Assembly: GCF_041052385.1 (NCBI RefSeq)
Contig: NZ_CP163439.1
Coordinates: forward strand, 6,313,001 to 6,377,000
Source: Streptomyces sp. R28
GTDB taxonomy: Bacteria > Actinomycetota > Actinomycetes > Streptomycetales > Streptomycetaceae
Length of the DNA stretch: 64,000 nucleotides
Direction: 5' to 3'
Shown: positions 30,077 to 39,663 of the stretch, piece by piece
Numbering within the stretch: the stretch's first letter is position 1
Layout of the letters: each line of letters opens with the position of its first letter
The notes under the pieces: generated by a model
Database searches by the model: none
The model's input: the letters and a program-made list of their open reading frames with translations, nothing else
Told to the model about the DNA's origin: nothing
Made by a program: the position numbers and the translations under genes

Positions 30077-31543
30077 ATGTCACAGCAGACCGAACAGAAC
30101 GCGCGGACAGGACGCGGGGGCGGAGCCGCCTGGGCCCTCGTCATCACGAGCGTCGCCGGGTTCATGGCAGCCCTCGACAACCTCGTCGTCACCACCGCAC
30201 TGCCCTCCATCCGCGAGGACCTGGGCGGAGGGCTGCACGACCTGGAGTGGACGGTGAGTGCGTACACACTCACCTTCGCCGTACTGCTGATGTTCGGTGC
30301 GGCGCTAGGCGACCGCTTCGGTAGGCGCCGGCTCTTCCTCGTCGGCATCACGATCTTCACCGGCGCATCCGCCGCCGCGGCCCTCGCGCCCGGCATCGAC
30401 TCCCTCATCGCCGCCCGAGCGGTGCAGGGCGCCGGCGCGGCGATCATGATGCCGCTCACGCTGACCCTGCTGACGGCGGCCGTGCCCGTGGCCAAGCGCG
30501 GGATGGCGTACGGCATCTGGGGTGCCGTCAACGGGCTCGCGATCGCGTCCGGACCGCTCATCGGCGGCAGCCTCACCGAGCACATCTCCTGGCAGTGGAT
30601 CTTCTGGCTGAACGTTCCGCTGGGCTTCGCCCTGCTGCCGCTCGCCCGCCTGCGCCTCGCCGAGTCGTACGGCACCGGGGCACCGCTCGACATCCCCGGC
30701 ACGCTGCTCGCCAGCGGCGGCCTGTTCGGGATCGTGTACGGCCTGGTCCGAGGACCCGCCGACGGCTGGACCGGCTCGCTGGTCCTGACCGGCCTGTTCG
30801 CCGGAGGCACGTTGCTTGTCGGGTTCGTCCTCTACAGCACGCGCGCCAAGAACCCGATGCTGCCGATGCGGTTGTTCCGCTCCCGGGCGTTCTCCGGGAT
30901 CAACGCCGCGAGCATGCTGATGTTCCTCGGCATGTTCGGGTCGATCTTCCTGCTCAGCCAGTACATGCAGGGCGTGCTCGGCTACTCGCCCACCGAGGCG
31001 GGGCTGCGGATGCTGCCGTGGACCGGTATGCCGATGCTCGTCGCGCCGATCGCGGGCATCCTCGCCGACCGCATCGGCAGCCGCCCCGTCGTCGCCACCG
31101 GACTGTTCCTCCAGGCCGCCGGCCTCGCCTACATGGCGTCCGTGGTCGCCGTCGACGTCTCTTATGCAGCCCAGCTGCCTGGCCTGATCAGCAGCGGCAT
31201 CGGCATGGCCCTGTTCTTCGCCCCGGCCTCCCACCTGGTCATGTCCAGCGTCCGCGCCTCGGAACAGGGCATCGCGTCCGGCGCCAACAACGCCCTGCGT
31301 GAGGTCGGCGGCGCGCTCGGTATCGCGGTCATGGGGTCCATCTTCTCCGCGCAGGGCGGCTACGAGACCGGCCAGAGCTTCGTCGACGGTCTGCGGCCCG
31401 CCCTGGTCACCGGCGCCGCGGTGGTGGCCCTCGCCGGTGTCGCGGCCCTGCTGATACCGGCCCGGCGGCGCGATGGCCAGGACCGGGCCGAGGACCCGAC
31501 CGAGCAGGCACCGGAGCCGGTGCTGGAGATGGCCGCCCACTGA
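30077..31543 (+). CDS. MFS exporter, DHA2 (EmrB/QacA) type
   Basis: The 488-residue protein has about 14 membrane helices. Motif A between helices 2 and 3 reads GAALGDRFGRRRLFLVG (about 76-92), and motif C-like GAVNGLAIASGPLIGG follows in helix 5. Members export drugs and antibiotics using the proton gradient. Start ATG 30077 has GGGGGAG just upstream; a longer N-terminus would be encoded by the hexamer repeat and is rejected. It is controlled by the upstream TetR. A small DUF3291-like gene follows by 44 bp and may be co-transcribed. Confidence 0.9.
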   Translation: MSQQTEQNARTGRGGGAAWALVITSVAGFMAALDNLVVTTALPSIREDLGGGLHDLEWTVSAYTLTFAVLLMFGAALGDRFGRRRLFLVGITIFTGASAAAALAPGIDSLIAARAVQGAGAAIMMPLTLTLLTAAVPVAKRGMAYGIWGAVNGLAIASGPLIGGSLTEHISWQWIFWLNVPLGFALLPLARLRLAESYGTGAPLDIPGTLLASGGLFGIVYGLVRGPADGWTGSLVLTGLFAGGTLLVGFVLYSTRAKNPMLPMRLFRSRAFSGINAASMLMFLGMFGSIFLLSQYMQGVLGYSPTEAGLRMLPWTGMPMLVAPIAGILADRIGSRPVVATGLFLQAAGLAYMASVVAVDVSYAAQLPGLISSGIGMALFFAPASHLVMSSVRASEQGIASGANNALREVGGALGIAVMGSIFSAQGGYETGQSFVDGLRPALVTGAAVVALAGVAALLIPARRRDGQDRAEDPTEQAPEPVLEMAAH

Positions 31544-31587
31544 CATCCCGGACCACTGGCCTACACCCCGGACCACGAGGAGCAGCC

Positions 31588-31968
31588 GTGCCCACCCTTC
31601 CCTGGACCGTGCCGAACCCCGCCCCGCCCCACACCGAGGTGCACGTCTTCGCCTCCCGCTTCGAGACCCGCACGCTTTGGGGAGCGCTCCGCTTCCTCGC
31701 CCGTACGCCGGGCGTGTGGCGGCAGGTGAGCCGGGCGCCCGGAGCATACGGTGCCTCTTTGAAGGCCGAGCCGTTCAAGCGGACCTTCTGGACGCTGTCC
31801 GCCTGGGAGTCGCCCGCGGCGCTCAAGGCCTTCGCCCGCTCGGGCACCCACGCTCCGACCTCACGGGGCCTGTCCACCCAGATGCGGGACGCGAAGTTCG
31901 CCACCTGGCAGGCATCGAGCGACGAACTCCCGCTCGGCTGGACAGAGGCGACCCAGCGGCTGACCTGA
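31588..31968 (+). CDS. DUF3291-like dimeric alpha-beta barrel protein
   Basis: The 126-residue protein has the ferredoxin-like pattern of the DUF3291/antibiotic-monooxygenase group. EVHVFASRFETRTL is the first strand and FWTLSAWESPAALKAFARSG the strand-helix with the typical Trp. Starts at GTG 31588 after AGGAGCA. It is next to a TetR-regulated MFS exporter, so it could modify the exported compound. The catalytic residue is not recognisable and the assignment is tentative. Confidence 0.65.
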   Translation: MPTLPWTVPNPAPPHTEVHVFASRFETRTLWGALRFLARTPGVWRQVSRAPGAYGASLKAEPFKRTFWTLSAWESPAALKAFARSGTHAPTSRGLSTQMRDAKFATWQASSDELPLGWTEATQRLT

Positions 31969-31996
31969 ACGGCACGCGCGCGTGGTGCGCGCCTAC

Positions 31997-32025
31997 GCCC
32001 CGGCACCGCGCACGGGTGCCGGGGC
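31997..32025 (+). terminator. Terminator upstream of murB
   Basis: A perfect 11-bp stem (GCCCCGGCACC with GGTGCCGGGGC) with a 7-nt loop ends the MFS unit. Confidence 0.75.
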
Positions 32026-32041
32026 TGTCAGTGCCGTCTCG

Positions 32042-32047
32042 TAGTCT
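32042..32047 (+). promoter_or_regulatory. -10 element of a leaderless murB transcript
   Basis: TAGTCT ends 7 bp before the murB GTG, so transcription should start at or next to the start codon. No Shine-Dalgarno sequence precedes the GTG. A convincing -35 was not found. Confidence 0.5.
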
Positions 32048-32054
32048 TGAGCCC

Positions 32055-33110
32055 GTGCAGGAACTCCACGACGCCCCCCTCGCCCCCCTCACCACCTTCC
32101 GGCTGGGCGGCCCCGCCACCCGCCTGGTCACCGCCACGACCGACGCCGAGGTGATCGACGTCGTGCGCGAAGCCGATGCCGGCGGCACCCCGCTGCTGCT
32201 CATCGGCGGCGGATCGAACCTGGTCATCGGAGACAAGGGCTTCGCGGGCACCGCGCTGGTCATCGCCACCAAGGGCGTCGAGCTGGACGGCACCACGCTC
32301 GAACTGGCCGCCGGCGAGGTGTGGACCGACGCCGTCGCCCGCACCGTCGAGGCCGGGCTCGCCGGGATCGAGTGCCTCGCCGGAATCCCCGGCTCCGCGG
32401 GCGCCACGCCGATTCAGAACGTCGGCGCGTACGGCCAGGAGGTCTCCTCGACGATCACCGAGGTGATCGCGTACGACCGCCGGGCCGGCGAGACCGTCCT
32501 CATCCCGAACGCCGAGTGCGCCTTCTCCTACCGCCACAGCCGCTTCAAGTCCGACCCCGAGCGCTATGTCGTCCTGCGCGCCCGCTTCCAGCTGGAGGAT
32601 GCGGATGGGCTCTCCGCCCCCATCAAGTACGCCGAGACGGCCCGCGCCCTGGGCGTCGAAGCCGGGGACCGCGTGCCGCTGGCCGCCGCGCGCGAGACGG
32701 TGCTGAAGCTGCGTACCGGCAAGGGCATGGTCCTGGACCCCGAGGACCACGACACCTGGTCGGCCGGCTCCTTCTTCACCAACCCGATCCTCACCGACGA
32801 GCAGTTCGCCGCGTTCCACGCACGCGTGCGCGAACGCCTCGGCGACGGCGTGGAGCCCCCCGCGTACCCGGCGGGGGAGGGGCGCACCAAGACCTCCGCG
32901 GCCTGGCTCATCGACAAGTCGGGCTTCACCAAGGGGTACGGCACCGGCCCCGCCCGCATCTCCACCAAGCACACCCTCGCCCTCACCAACCGGGGTGGAG
33001 CGACCACCGAGGACCTCCTCGCGCTCGCCCGCGAGGTCGTGGCCGGCGTCCGCGAGTCTTTCGGCATCACACTGGTCAACGAGCCGGTGACGGTCGGCGT
33101 GAGCCTGTAG
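32055..33110 (+). CDS. murB: UDP-N-acetylenolpyruvoylglucosamine reductase
   Basis: The 351-residue flavoenzyme reduces UDP-GlcNAc-enolpyruvate to UDP-MurNAc in peptidoglycan synthesis. FAD-binding residues lie in LIGGGSNLVIGDKGFAG (about 52-68) and GIPGSAGATPIQNVGAYGQE. YRHSRFKSDP holds the active-site Arg, SAGSFFTNPI the catalytic Ser, and the C-terminal ITLVNEPV region the Glu. GTG 32055 was chosen because it fits the family N-terminus (QELHDAPLAPLTTFRLGGPA) and the -10 spacing of a leaderless mRNA. Confidence 0.94.
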   Translation: MQELHDAPLAPLTTFRLGGPATRLVTATTDAEVIDVVREADAGGTPLLLIGGGSNLVIGDKGFAGTALVIATKGVELDGTTLELAAGEVWTDAVARTVEAGLAGIECLAGIPGSAGATPIQNVGAYGQEVSSTITEVIAYDRRAGETVLIPNAECAFSYRHSRFKSDPERYVVLRARFQLEDADGLSAPIKYAETARALGVEAGDRVPLAAARETVLKLRTGKGMVLDPEDHDTWSAGSFFTNPILTDEQFAAFHARVRERLGDGVEPPAYPAGEGRTKTSAAWLIDKSGFTKGYGTGPARISTKHTLALTNRGGATTEDLLALAREVVAGVRESFGITLVNEPVTVGVSL

Positions 33111-33125
33111 GCCGACTCTCGGCGG

Positions 33126-33151
33126 CCCTGAAGGCGGGCCCTGAAGGCGGG
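33126..33151. repeat. Perfect 13-bp tandem duplication
   Basis: CCCTGAAGGCGGG occurs twice in a row between the convergent murB and SDR-like genes. Confidence 0.7.
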
Positions 33152-33166
33152 TCCTGCGGGCAGGCC

Positions 33167-33799
33167 TCAATACGCGACGCCCACGCCTTGCTTCACCGTG
33201 GCCGGGTCCCCGATCGAGCCCAGCATCGCGTGCGCCACATCGGCACGCGCCAGGAAGCGGCCCCCGCGTGGAAACCCGCCCACCACCCTTCGGTACGTGC
33301 CGGTGAGCGGTTTGTCCTGCAGGCGCGGCGGCCGTACGGCCGTCCAGTCCGTGGCGCTGCGAGCCAGCGCGGCCTCCATCTCCCGCAGATCGGCGTAGAT
33401 GTCCTTGAGGACCGAGGAGACGATGCCGCGCATCGTCCGGTCGAGGAACCCGTCGCCCTCCGGCTCGGGACCGACCGGCGCAGCGCTCACCACGACCAGC
33501 CGCCGCACCCCCTCGGCCTCCAGGGCGTCGAGCACCGTACGCGTCAGGCGCGTCGCGACGCCGGCGTCCTTGCGGCTGCGGGCACCGAGGCCGGACAGCA
33601 CCGCGTCCCGGCCGGCGACGGCGGGGCGCAGGGCCTGCGGATCAGCCAGGTCGGCGCTGAACACCTCCAGTTGCTCGCCGGTCACGGTGAACCGTGCCGG
33701 ATCCCGCACCACTGCCGTGACCTGGTGCCCTGCGTCCAGGGCCTGGCGGACGATCTCCTTGCCCGTGCCTCCGGTGGCGCCGAAGACGGTGAGTTTCAT
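33167..33799 (-). CDS. NAD(P)-dependent SDR/NmrA-like oxidoreductase
   Basis: The 210-residue protein starts MKLTVFGATGGTGKEIVRQA (GxTGxxG dinucleotide motif). It continues with VVRDPAR, LVVVSAAPVG and DWTAVRPPRL, typical of atypical SDRs such as biliverdin reductase B-like proteins. It is divergent from a TetR gene and shares two operators with it, so it is probably the main target of that repressor. The reaction is unknown. Confidence 0.86.
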   Translation of the reverse strand: MKLTVFGATGGTGKEIVRQALDAGHQVTAVVRDPARFTVTGEQLEVFSADLADPQALRPAVAGRDAVLSGLGARSRKDAGVATRLTRTVLDALEAEGVRRLVVVSAAPVGPEPEGDGFLDRTMRGIVSSVLKDIYADLREMEAALARSATDWTAVRPPRLQDKPLTGTYRRVVGGFPRGGRFLARADVAHAMLGSIGDPATVKQGVGVAY

Positions 33800-33829
33800 G
33801 GGACCTCCCGAATCAGGGATGAACTGGTG

Positions 33830-33878
33830 GGTGAGTATTCACTCACCTCAATCTCTTCTAGAGTGAGTAAGTACTCAC
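33830..33878. promoter_or_regulatory. Two TetR operators in a divergent promoter
   Basis: Site 1 is GGTGAGT-ATTC-ACTCACC (33830-33847). Site 2 is GTGAGTA-AG-TACTCAC (33863-33878). Both share GTGAGT half-sites and lie between the SDR-like gene and the TetR gene, 31 and 29 bp from the respective starts. Confidence 0.85.
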
Positions 33879-33906
33879 CCATCCGTCAAGGGCGATTGGA
33901 CATGCC

Positions 33907-34503
33907 ATGGAGAACCGACCGACCCGCCTTCGTCTGCTCGATGCCGCGCACGACCTGATGCTCACGGTCGGGCTGGCGCGGGCCACGACGAAGGAGATCG
34001 CGCGGGCGGCCGGGTGTTCCGAGGCGGCGTTGTACAAGCACTTCGAGAGCAAGGAGGAGCTGTTCATCCGGGTGCTCACCGAGCGGCTTCCCCCGCTCCG
34101 CCCGTTGCTCAGCAGCCTCGCCGCCGAGCCGGGCCGGAACTCCCTCGAGGAGAACCTCACCGAGATCGCCCGCCAAGCGGCGCTGTTCTACGAACAGAGC
34201 TTCCCGATCGCCGCGTCGCTGTATGCGCAGACCCAGCTCAAGCAGCGGCACGACGACGTCATGCGGCAGATGGGGGCGGGCCCGCACGTGCCGATCCAGG
34301 AGCTCGACACATACCTGCGGGCCGAGCAGGAGCTGGGGCGGGTCAATACGGGCACGGACACGTTCGCGGCGGCGTCGCTGCTGATGGGGGCCTGCGCGCA
34401 GCGGGCGTTCGCCTATGACGCGACGAAGGAGGCGGTACGGCCGCCGGTGGACGACTTCGCCGCCCGGCTGGCCCGTACGCTGCTGGCCGGTATCGCCGAC
34501 TGA
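33907..34503 (+). CDS. TetR-family regulator divergent from an SDR-like gene
   Basis: The 198-residue protein has a helix-turn-helix at about 8-55 (LRLLDAAHDLMLTVGLARAT, TKEIARAAGCSEAALYKHFE) and a C-terminal ligand domain. The ATG at 33907 has no strong ribosome-binding site; GACATGCC precedes it. The two palindromes in the divergent promoter indicate autorepression plus control of the oxidoreductase. A 15-bp direct repeat (34486-34500 and 34522-34536) spans its end. Confidence 0.88.
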   Translation: MENRPTRLRLLDAAHDLMLTVGLARATTKEIARAAGCSEAALYKHFESKEELFIRVLTERLPPLRPLLSSLAAEPGRNSLEENLTEIARQAALFYEQSFPIAASLYAQTQLKQRHDDVMRQMGAGPHVPIQELDTYLRAEQELGRVNTGTDTFAAASLLMGACAQRAFAYDATKEAVRPPVDDFAARLARTLLAGIAD

Positions 34504-34552
34504 CCCGGTAACGCAGACTGCGCCGGTATCGCCGACGATGTCGGGAGGCGGG

Positions 34553-35581
34553 TCAGGCGAGCCAGTCGTCCACCCCCGCCAACAGCTTCCGCTTCACTTC
34601 CTCCGGCGCCGCGGAAGCCCGTACCGACTGCCGGGCCAGTTCCGCCAGTTCCTCGTCCGTGAAGGCGTGGTGGTGGCGGGCGATGTCGTACTGGGCGGCG
34701 AGGCGGGAGCCGAAGAGCAGCGGGTCGTCGGCGCCGAGGGCCATCGGGACGCCGGCCTCGTACAGCGTCCGCAGCGGGACATCCTCGGGCTTCTCGTAGA
34801 CACCGAGGGCGACGTTCGACGCGGGGCACACCTCGCAGGTCACGCCCCGGTCGGCGAGGCGCTTCAGCAGGCGCGGGTCCTCGGCCGCCCGCACCCCGTG
34901 GCCGATCCGGTTCGCGTCCAGGTCGTCCAGGCAGTCACGGACCGAGGAGGGGCCCGTCAGCTCGCCGCCGTGCGGGGCAGACAGCAGGCCGCCCTCGCGG
35001 GCGATGTGGAAGGCACGGTCGAAGTCCCGCGCCATGCCCCGGCGTTCGTCGTTCGACAGCCCGAATCCGACCACGCCCTGGTCGGCGTACCGCACCGCGA
35101 GTCGCGCCAGGGTGCGGGCGTCCAGGGGGTGCTTCATACGGTTCGCCGCGACCAGGACACGCATCCCGACACCCGTGTCCCGCGACGCCGTCTCCACCGC
35201 GTCCAGGATGATCTCCAGCGCCGAGATCAGACCGCCCAGCCGGGGCGCGTACGACGTGGGGTCGACCTGGATCTCCAGCCAGCCGGAGCCGTCCTTCAGA
35301 TCCTCCTCCGCGGCCTCCTTGACCAGCCGCTGGATGTCCTCCGGCTGTCGCAGACACGAGCGTGCCGCGTCGTACAGGCGCTGGAAGCGGAACCAGCCCC
35401 GCTCGTCCGTCGCCCGCAACTTCGGCGACTCTCCCCTGGTCAGCGCGTCGGTCAGCGCCTCGGGCAGGCGCACGCCGTACTTGTCGGCCAGCTCCAGCAG
35501 GGTCGCCGGCCGCATCGAGCCGGTGAAGTGCAGGTGCAGATGGGCTTTCGGCAGCTCAGAGACATCACGTACACGCTCCAT
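34553..35581 (-). CDS. add: Adenosine deaminase
   Basis: The 342-residue protein deaminates (deoxy)adenosine to inosine. It has the zinc motif KAHLHLHFTGSM (about 13-24), the active-site HGGE (usually HAGE), RIGHGVRA, CEVCPASNVALGV and ADDPLLFGS with the metal Asp pair. It starts at ATG 35581; longer upstream frames are Arg-rich. Streptomyces hold several ADA-like paralogues, and some act on other purines or secondary metabolites, so the exact substrate is not certain. A hairpin at 35663-35692 lies upstream, behind the convergently read aspC end. Confidence 0.9.
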   Translation of the reverse strand: MERVRDVSELPKAHLHLHFTGSMRPATLLELADKYGVRLPEALTDALTRGESPKLRATDERGWFRFQRLYDAARSCLRQPEDIQRLVKEAAEEDLKDGSGWLEIQVDPTSYAPRLGGLISALEIILDAVETASRDTGVGMRVLVAANRMKHPLDARTLARLAVRYADQGVVGFGLSNDERRGMARDFDRAFHIAREGGLLSAPHGGELTGPSSVRDCLDDLDANRIGHGVRAAEDPRLLKRLADRGVTCEVCPASNVALGVYEKPEDVPLRTLYEAGVPMALGADDPLLFGSRLAAQYDIARHHHAFTDEELAELARQSVRASAAPEEVKRKLLAGVDDWLA

Positions 35582-35662
35582 CCCAGGATCCTGCCGTACG
35601 CCCCGCCCACCCCGGTAGCGGTTTCCCCGAACGTGGTCTTGCTCGCACACGCAAACGACGAA

Positions 35663-35692
35663 GCGGGCCGCTCCCCGAGGGGAACGGCCCGC
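35663..35692 (-). terminator. aspC terminator
   Basis: A 14-bp stem (GCGGGCCGCTCCCC with GGGGAACGGCCCGC, one mismatch) closes a tight loop 27 bp beyond the aspC stop. A second palindrome, centred on GCTCACGTGAGC, lies at 35695-35718 next to the stop codon. Confidence 0.75.
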
Positions 35693-35718
35693 CACCAGCT
35701 GCTCACGTGAGCAACTGG

Positions 35719-36945
<1,227 letters not shown>

Positions 36946-37230
36946 GGGGCCCATCGTTTCAGACAGGAAACGTGCCCGGCACGCGGGTTTCACGGACTGA
37001 ACATCAGCTGAACAACCGTCCGGATCGGGCGCGCGGCCAGGGCGATCTTGCGTTGTCGTACGGGCGATCCCCAGGCGATCTTCCGCCGCCCAACCCCTCA
37101 TCGGCCACTTTCTGTTCGACGAGGCGCCCGGGACCACGTACACTCTCACCTCGTTGGCCTTCAGCAGCCCGCGGTCGCACGGTGCACACCGAGCACTCGG
37201 TCGGATGCGGTACGTTGGGGGACACCACAA

Positions 37231-37303
37231 AGGGTCGTAGCTCAATTGGTAGAGCACCGGTCTCCAAAACCGGCGGTTGGGGGTTCAAGTCCCTCCGGCC
37301 CTG
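37231..37303 (+). tRNA. tRNA-Trp (CCA)
   Basis: Acceptor AGGGTCG/CGGCCCT, anticodon CCA at 37264-37266 in stem CCGGT/ACCGG, and T arm GGGGG-TTCAAGT-CCCTC. The length is 73 nt; 3' CCA is not encoded. TTCGAC-18 bp-TACACT upstream (TACACT about 37138) may be its promoter, shared with secE-nusG. Confidence 0.95.
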
Positions 37304-37411
37304 CTACACACACCTTCGCCAGGATGTGTGCGCATGTACGTACAGCAATGCACCGCCGTGCGGCTCAGACCGGGCGCGGCACGGCCACGACCCGGAATCA
37401 GGTGAGGACGA

Positions 37412-37696
37412 GTGACGGACGCCGTGGGCTCCATCGACATGCCTGATGCCCAGGATGAGGCGCCGGAGTCCAAGAAGGCCCGAAAGGGTGGCAAGCGCGC
37501 CAAGAAGGGCCCGCTGAAGCGACTCGCGCTCTTCTACCGCCAGATCGTCGCGGAGCTCCGCAAGGTCGTCTGGCCGACGCGCAATCAGTTGACGACGTAC
37601 ACCACTGTGGTGATCCTCTTCGTCGTCGTCATGATCGGTCTGGTGACCGTGATTGACTATGGGCTCGACCACGCCGCCAAGTACGTCTTCGGCTGA
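37412..37696 (+). CDS. secE: Preprotein translocase subunit SecE
   Basis: The 94-residue protein has a Lys-rich cytoplasmic N-terminus, then the conserved FYRQIVAELRKVVWPTRNQL (about 42-61) and one membrane helix (VVILFVVVMIGLVTVIDYGL). It clamps SecY in the translocon. Starts at GTG 37412. It lies between tRNA-Trp and nusG, the common actinobacterial order. Confidence 0.95.
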   Translation: MTDAVGSIDMPDAQDEAPESKKARKGGKRAKKGPLKRLALFYRQIVAELRKVVWPTRNQLTTYTTVVILFVVVMIGLVTVIDYGLDHAAKYVFG

Positions 37697-37703
37697 GCCA
37701 AGA

Positions 37704-37738
37704 GCGAAGGGCGCCGCGGTTACCGGCGCCCCTTTCGC
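37704..37738 (+). terminator. secE-nusG intergenic hairpin
   Basis: GCGAAGG-GCGCCG pairs with CGGCGC-CCCTTTCGC with a small bulge, just after secE and 39 bp before nusG. It may be a partial terminator or a processing/stability element. Confidence 0.5.
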
Positions 37739-37776
37739 ATGTTCCACCTCTATGTATCCAGGAAGAAGCAGCCACC

Positions 37777-38634
37777 GTGTCTGACCAGAACCTGAACGAC
37801 GCCATCGAGCCGCACGGGCAGGAAGTTGAGTCCGTGGAAGACGAGCTCGACATCGTCGAGGGCGCTGACGAGGACCTGGACGAGGTCGAGGCTGCCGACG
37901 ACGAGGCGGGCGAGCCCGCCGAGGAAGCCGCGCTGCACGTCGAGGACGAGTCCGGCGGTGACGTCGAGGCCGTCGAGGACGAGGAAGAGGGCGCCGAGGA
38001 GGAGCCGGCCGAGCCGGTCGACCCCGTCGCCGCCCTGCGCGAGGAGCTCCGCACCCTGCCCGGCGAGTGGTACGTCATCCACACCTACGCCGGTTACGAG
38101 AACCGCGTGAAGACCAACCTTGAGCAGCGCGCCGTCTCGCTGAACGTCGAGGACTACATCTTCCAGGCCGAGGTGCCGCAGGAAGAGGTCGTCCAGATCA
38201 AGAACGGCGACCGCAAGACGATCAAGCAGAACAAGCTGCCGGGTTACGTCCTGGTCCGTATGGACCTGACGAACGAGTCCTGGGGCGTCGTCCGCAACAC
38301 CCCGGGCGTCACCGGCTTCGTGGGCAACGCCTACGACCCGTACCCGCTGACCCTGGACGAGATCGTCAAGATGCTCGCCCCGGAGGCCGAGGAGAAGGCC
38401 GCCCGCGAGGCCGCCGAGGCCGAGGGCAAGCCCGCTCCGCAGCGCAAGGTCGAGGTCCAGGTGCTGGACTTCGAGGTCGGCGACTCGGTCACCGTCACCG
38501 ACGGCCCGTTCGCCACGCTGCAGGCCACGATCAACGAGATCAACGCCGACTCCAAGAAGGTCAAGGGCCTGGTGGAGATCTTCGGCCGCGAGACGCCGGT
38601 CGAGCTCTCCTTCGACCAGATCCAGAAGAACTAG
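37777..38634 (+). CDS. nusG: Transcription termination/antitermination protein NusG
   Basis: The 285-residue protein starts with a roughly 95-residue, strongly acidic extension found in actinobacteria. The NGN domain follows (GEWYVIHTYAGYENRVKTNL, about 103-122) with LPGYVLVRMDL. The KOW domain carries EVGDSVTVTDGPFATLQATI. It binds RNA polymerase and Rho/S10. Starts at GTG 37777 with GGAAGAAG upstream. It is the last gene before a strong terminator. Confidence 0.95.
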   Translation: MSDQNLNDAIEPHGQEVESVEDELDIVEGADEDLDEVEAADDEAGEPAEEAALHVEDESGGDVEAVEDEEEGAEEEPAEPVDPVAALREELRTLPGEWYVIHTYAGYENRVKTNLEQRAVSLNVEDYIFQAEVPQEEVVQIKNGDRKTIKQNKLPGYVLVRMDLTNESWGVVRNTPGVTGFVGNAYDPYPLTLDEIVKMLAPEAEEKAAREAAEAEGKPAPQRKVEVQVLDFEVGDSVTVTDGPFATLQATINEINADSKKVKGLVEIFGRETPVELSFDQIQKN

Positions 38635-38653
38635 CGGTACAGCAGCTCTCGCG

Positions 38654-38694
38654 AAGGGCCTCCGACCAGCGTTTTTCGCTGGTCGGAGGCCCTT
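38654..38694 (+). terminator. Strong terminator after nusG
   Basis: A perfect 18-bp stem (AAGGGCCTCCGACCAGCG with its complement) closes a TTTTT loop, 20 bp after nusG. Confidence 0.9.
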
Positions 38695-38793
38695 TGTCGT
38701 GCGCGTCGGTTCCGTGCAGACCGCGCCCCCAAATAAATGTGTGTGTTGCGCCACAACCATCCGATGAGCCCGCCGGTCTGACCTGATGACCGA

Positions 38794-38810
38794 AACGCGT
38801 GAACAGCGTT
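38794..38810. promoter_or_regulatory. Inverted repeat upstream of the secreted protein gene
   Basis: AACGC-7 bp-GCGTT lies about 110 bp before the secreted protein start at 38921. It could be an operator. The rest of 38695-38920 shows no gene. Confidence 0.3.
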
Positions 38811-38920
38811 CTTCATCATGATCTATGACCCTTAGTGGCGTTTGCCCAGGGGTATTCGCTGCCCGCGCCCGCATTCGGCACCCGTCGAGTCAGTCACCAA
38901 GAGGTAGGGGGAACTTCCTC

Positions 38921-39448
38921 ATGCGTGCTCGAACCATCCTGGTCGTGGCGGCGGCCTCCGCCTGCGTCCTTCTGCCGGCGACCTCCGCGGTCGCCGGCAC
39001 GGGCCCGGCCCCGTCGCCGAACAAGCAGAACCTGACCGCGCGCTCGACCGCCCCGTCCGAGGCGGGCAACCCGCTCAGCGCCAAGGCGCAGGCGGCCGGG
39101 GTCTGTTCGGATGCCTACCAGATCGGCGCCACCGCCTACATCAACCGGGCCGGCGCGCACGTCGCCTCGGTGAAGCAGTTCTACTCGCCCAACTGCAAGG
39201 CGAACTACGGCTATGTCTGGGTGTGGCAGGGCTTCCGAGACAAGGTCAAGGACTACGACGTCAGCGCCGGCGTCTACAGCTACGCCCGTGACGAGGTCGT
39301 GGGCCAGGACTGGTGGAACGCCACCAACAGCCAGGAGTTCTGGTCCCTGCCCGCCGACACCGTGAAGGAGTGCACCGCGGCGATCGGCACGCTGCGCGCT
39401 CCCGGTGACCCGGTGCCGGGCCAGGCCACCACGGCCAAGCGCTGCTGA
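38921..39448 (+). CDS. Secreted DUF2690-like protein
   Basis: The 175-residue protein has a Sec signal peptide (MRARTILVVAAASACVLLPA, cleavage near TSAVAG). The mature part contains four cysteines (CSDAY, PNCKAN, KECTA, final KRC), probably two disulfides. The stretch VKQFYSPNCKANYGYVWVW resembles the core of DUF2690 proteins, a streptomycete secreted family of unknown function. ATG 38921 follows AGGGGGAA. It sits between nusG and rplK, normally adjacent genes, so it looks inserted into a conserved locus. Confidence 0.7.
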   Translation: MRARTILVVAAASACVLLPATSAVAGTGPAPSPNKQNLTARSTAPSEAGNPLSAKAQAAGVCSDAYQIGATAYINRAGAHVASVKQFYSPNCKANYGYVWVWQGFRDKVKDYDVSAGVYSYARDEVVGQDWWNATNSQEFWSLPADTVKECTAAIGTLRAPGDPVPGQATTAKRC

Positions 39449-39537
39449 CCACCCCTCGCGGACCCCGGCCGACGCGCGGCGGCCAGGGTCGGCTCCTGTT
39501 CGGGGCCGTGGACGACCACGTGCCTGAGCTGCCGGTT

Positions 39538-39565
39538 TTGGCCCTGGCGTGTTACCCGTTATCGT
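39538..39565 (+). promoter_or_regulatory. Possible rplKA promoter
   Basis: TTGGCC (39538-39543) and TATCGT (39560-39565) are 16 bp apart, giving a leader of about 90 nt to rplK. A separate promoter makes sense because nusG ends in a strong terminator. Confidence 0.45.
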
Positions 39566-39663
39566 AGTGCGGTATGCCTCCATCCGGATGATCCGGGCAC
39601 CGTTCCAGGTGGCCAGCGGTACGGATGGCGGCGGAAAACTCTCACTAAGGACCCGGAGAGAGC

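Noticed and set aside
37231..37303. Integration site of a mobile element at tRNA-Trp (or at tRNA-Tyr, -Thr, -Met)
   Set aside because: All four tRNA genes are intact, and no integrase, excisionase or duplicated tRNA 3' end is seen nearby.
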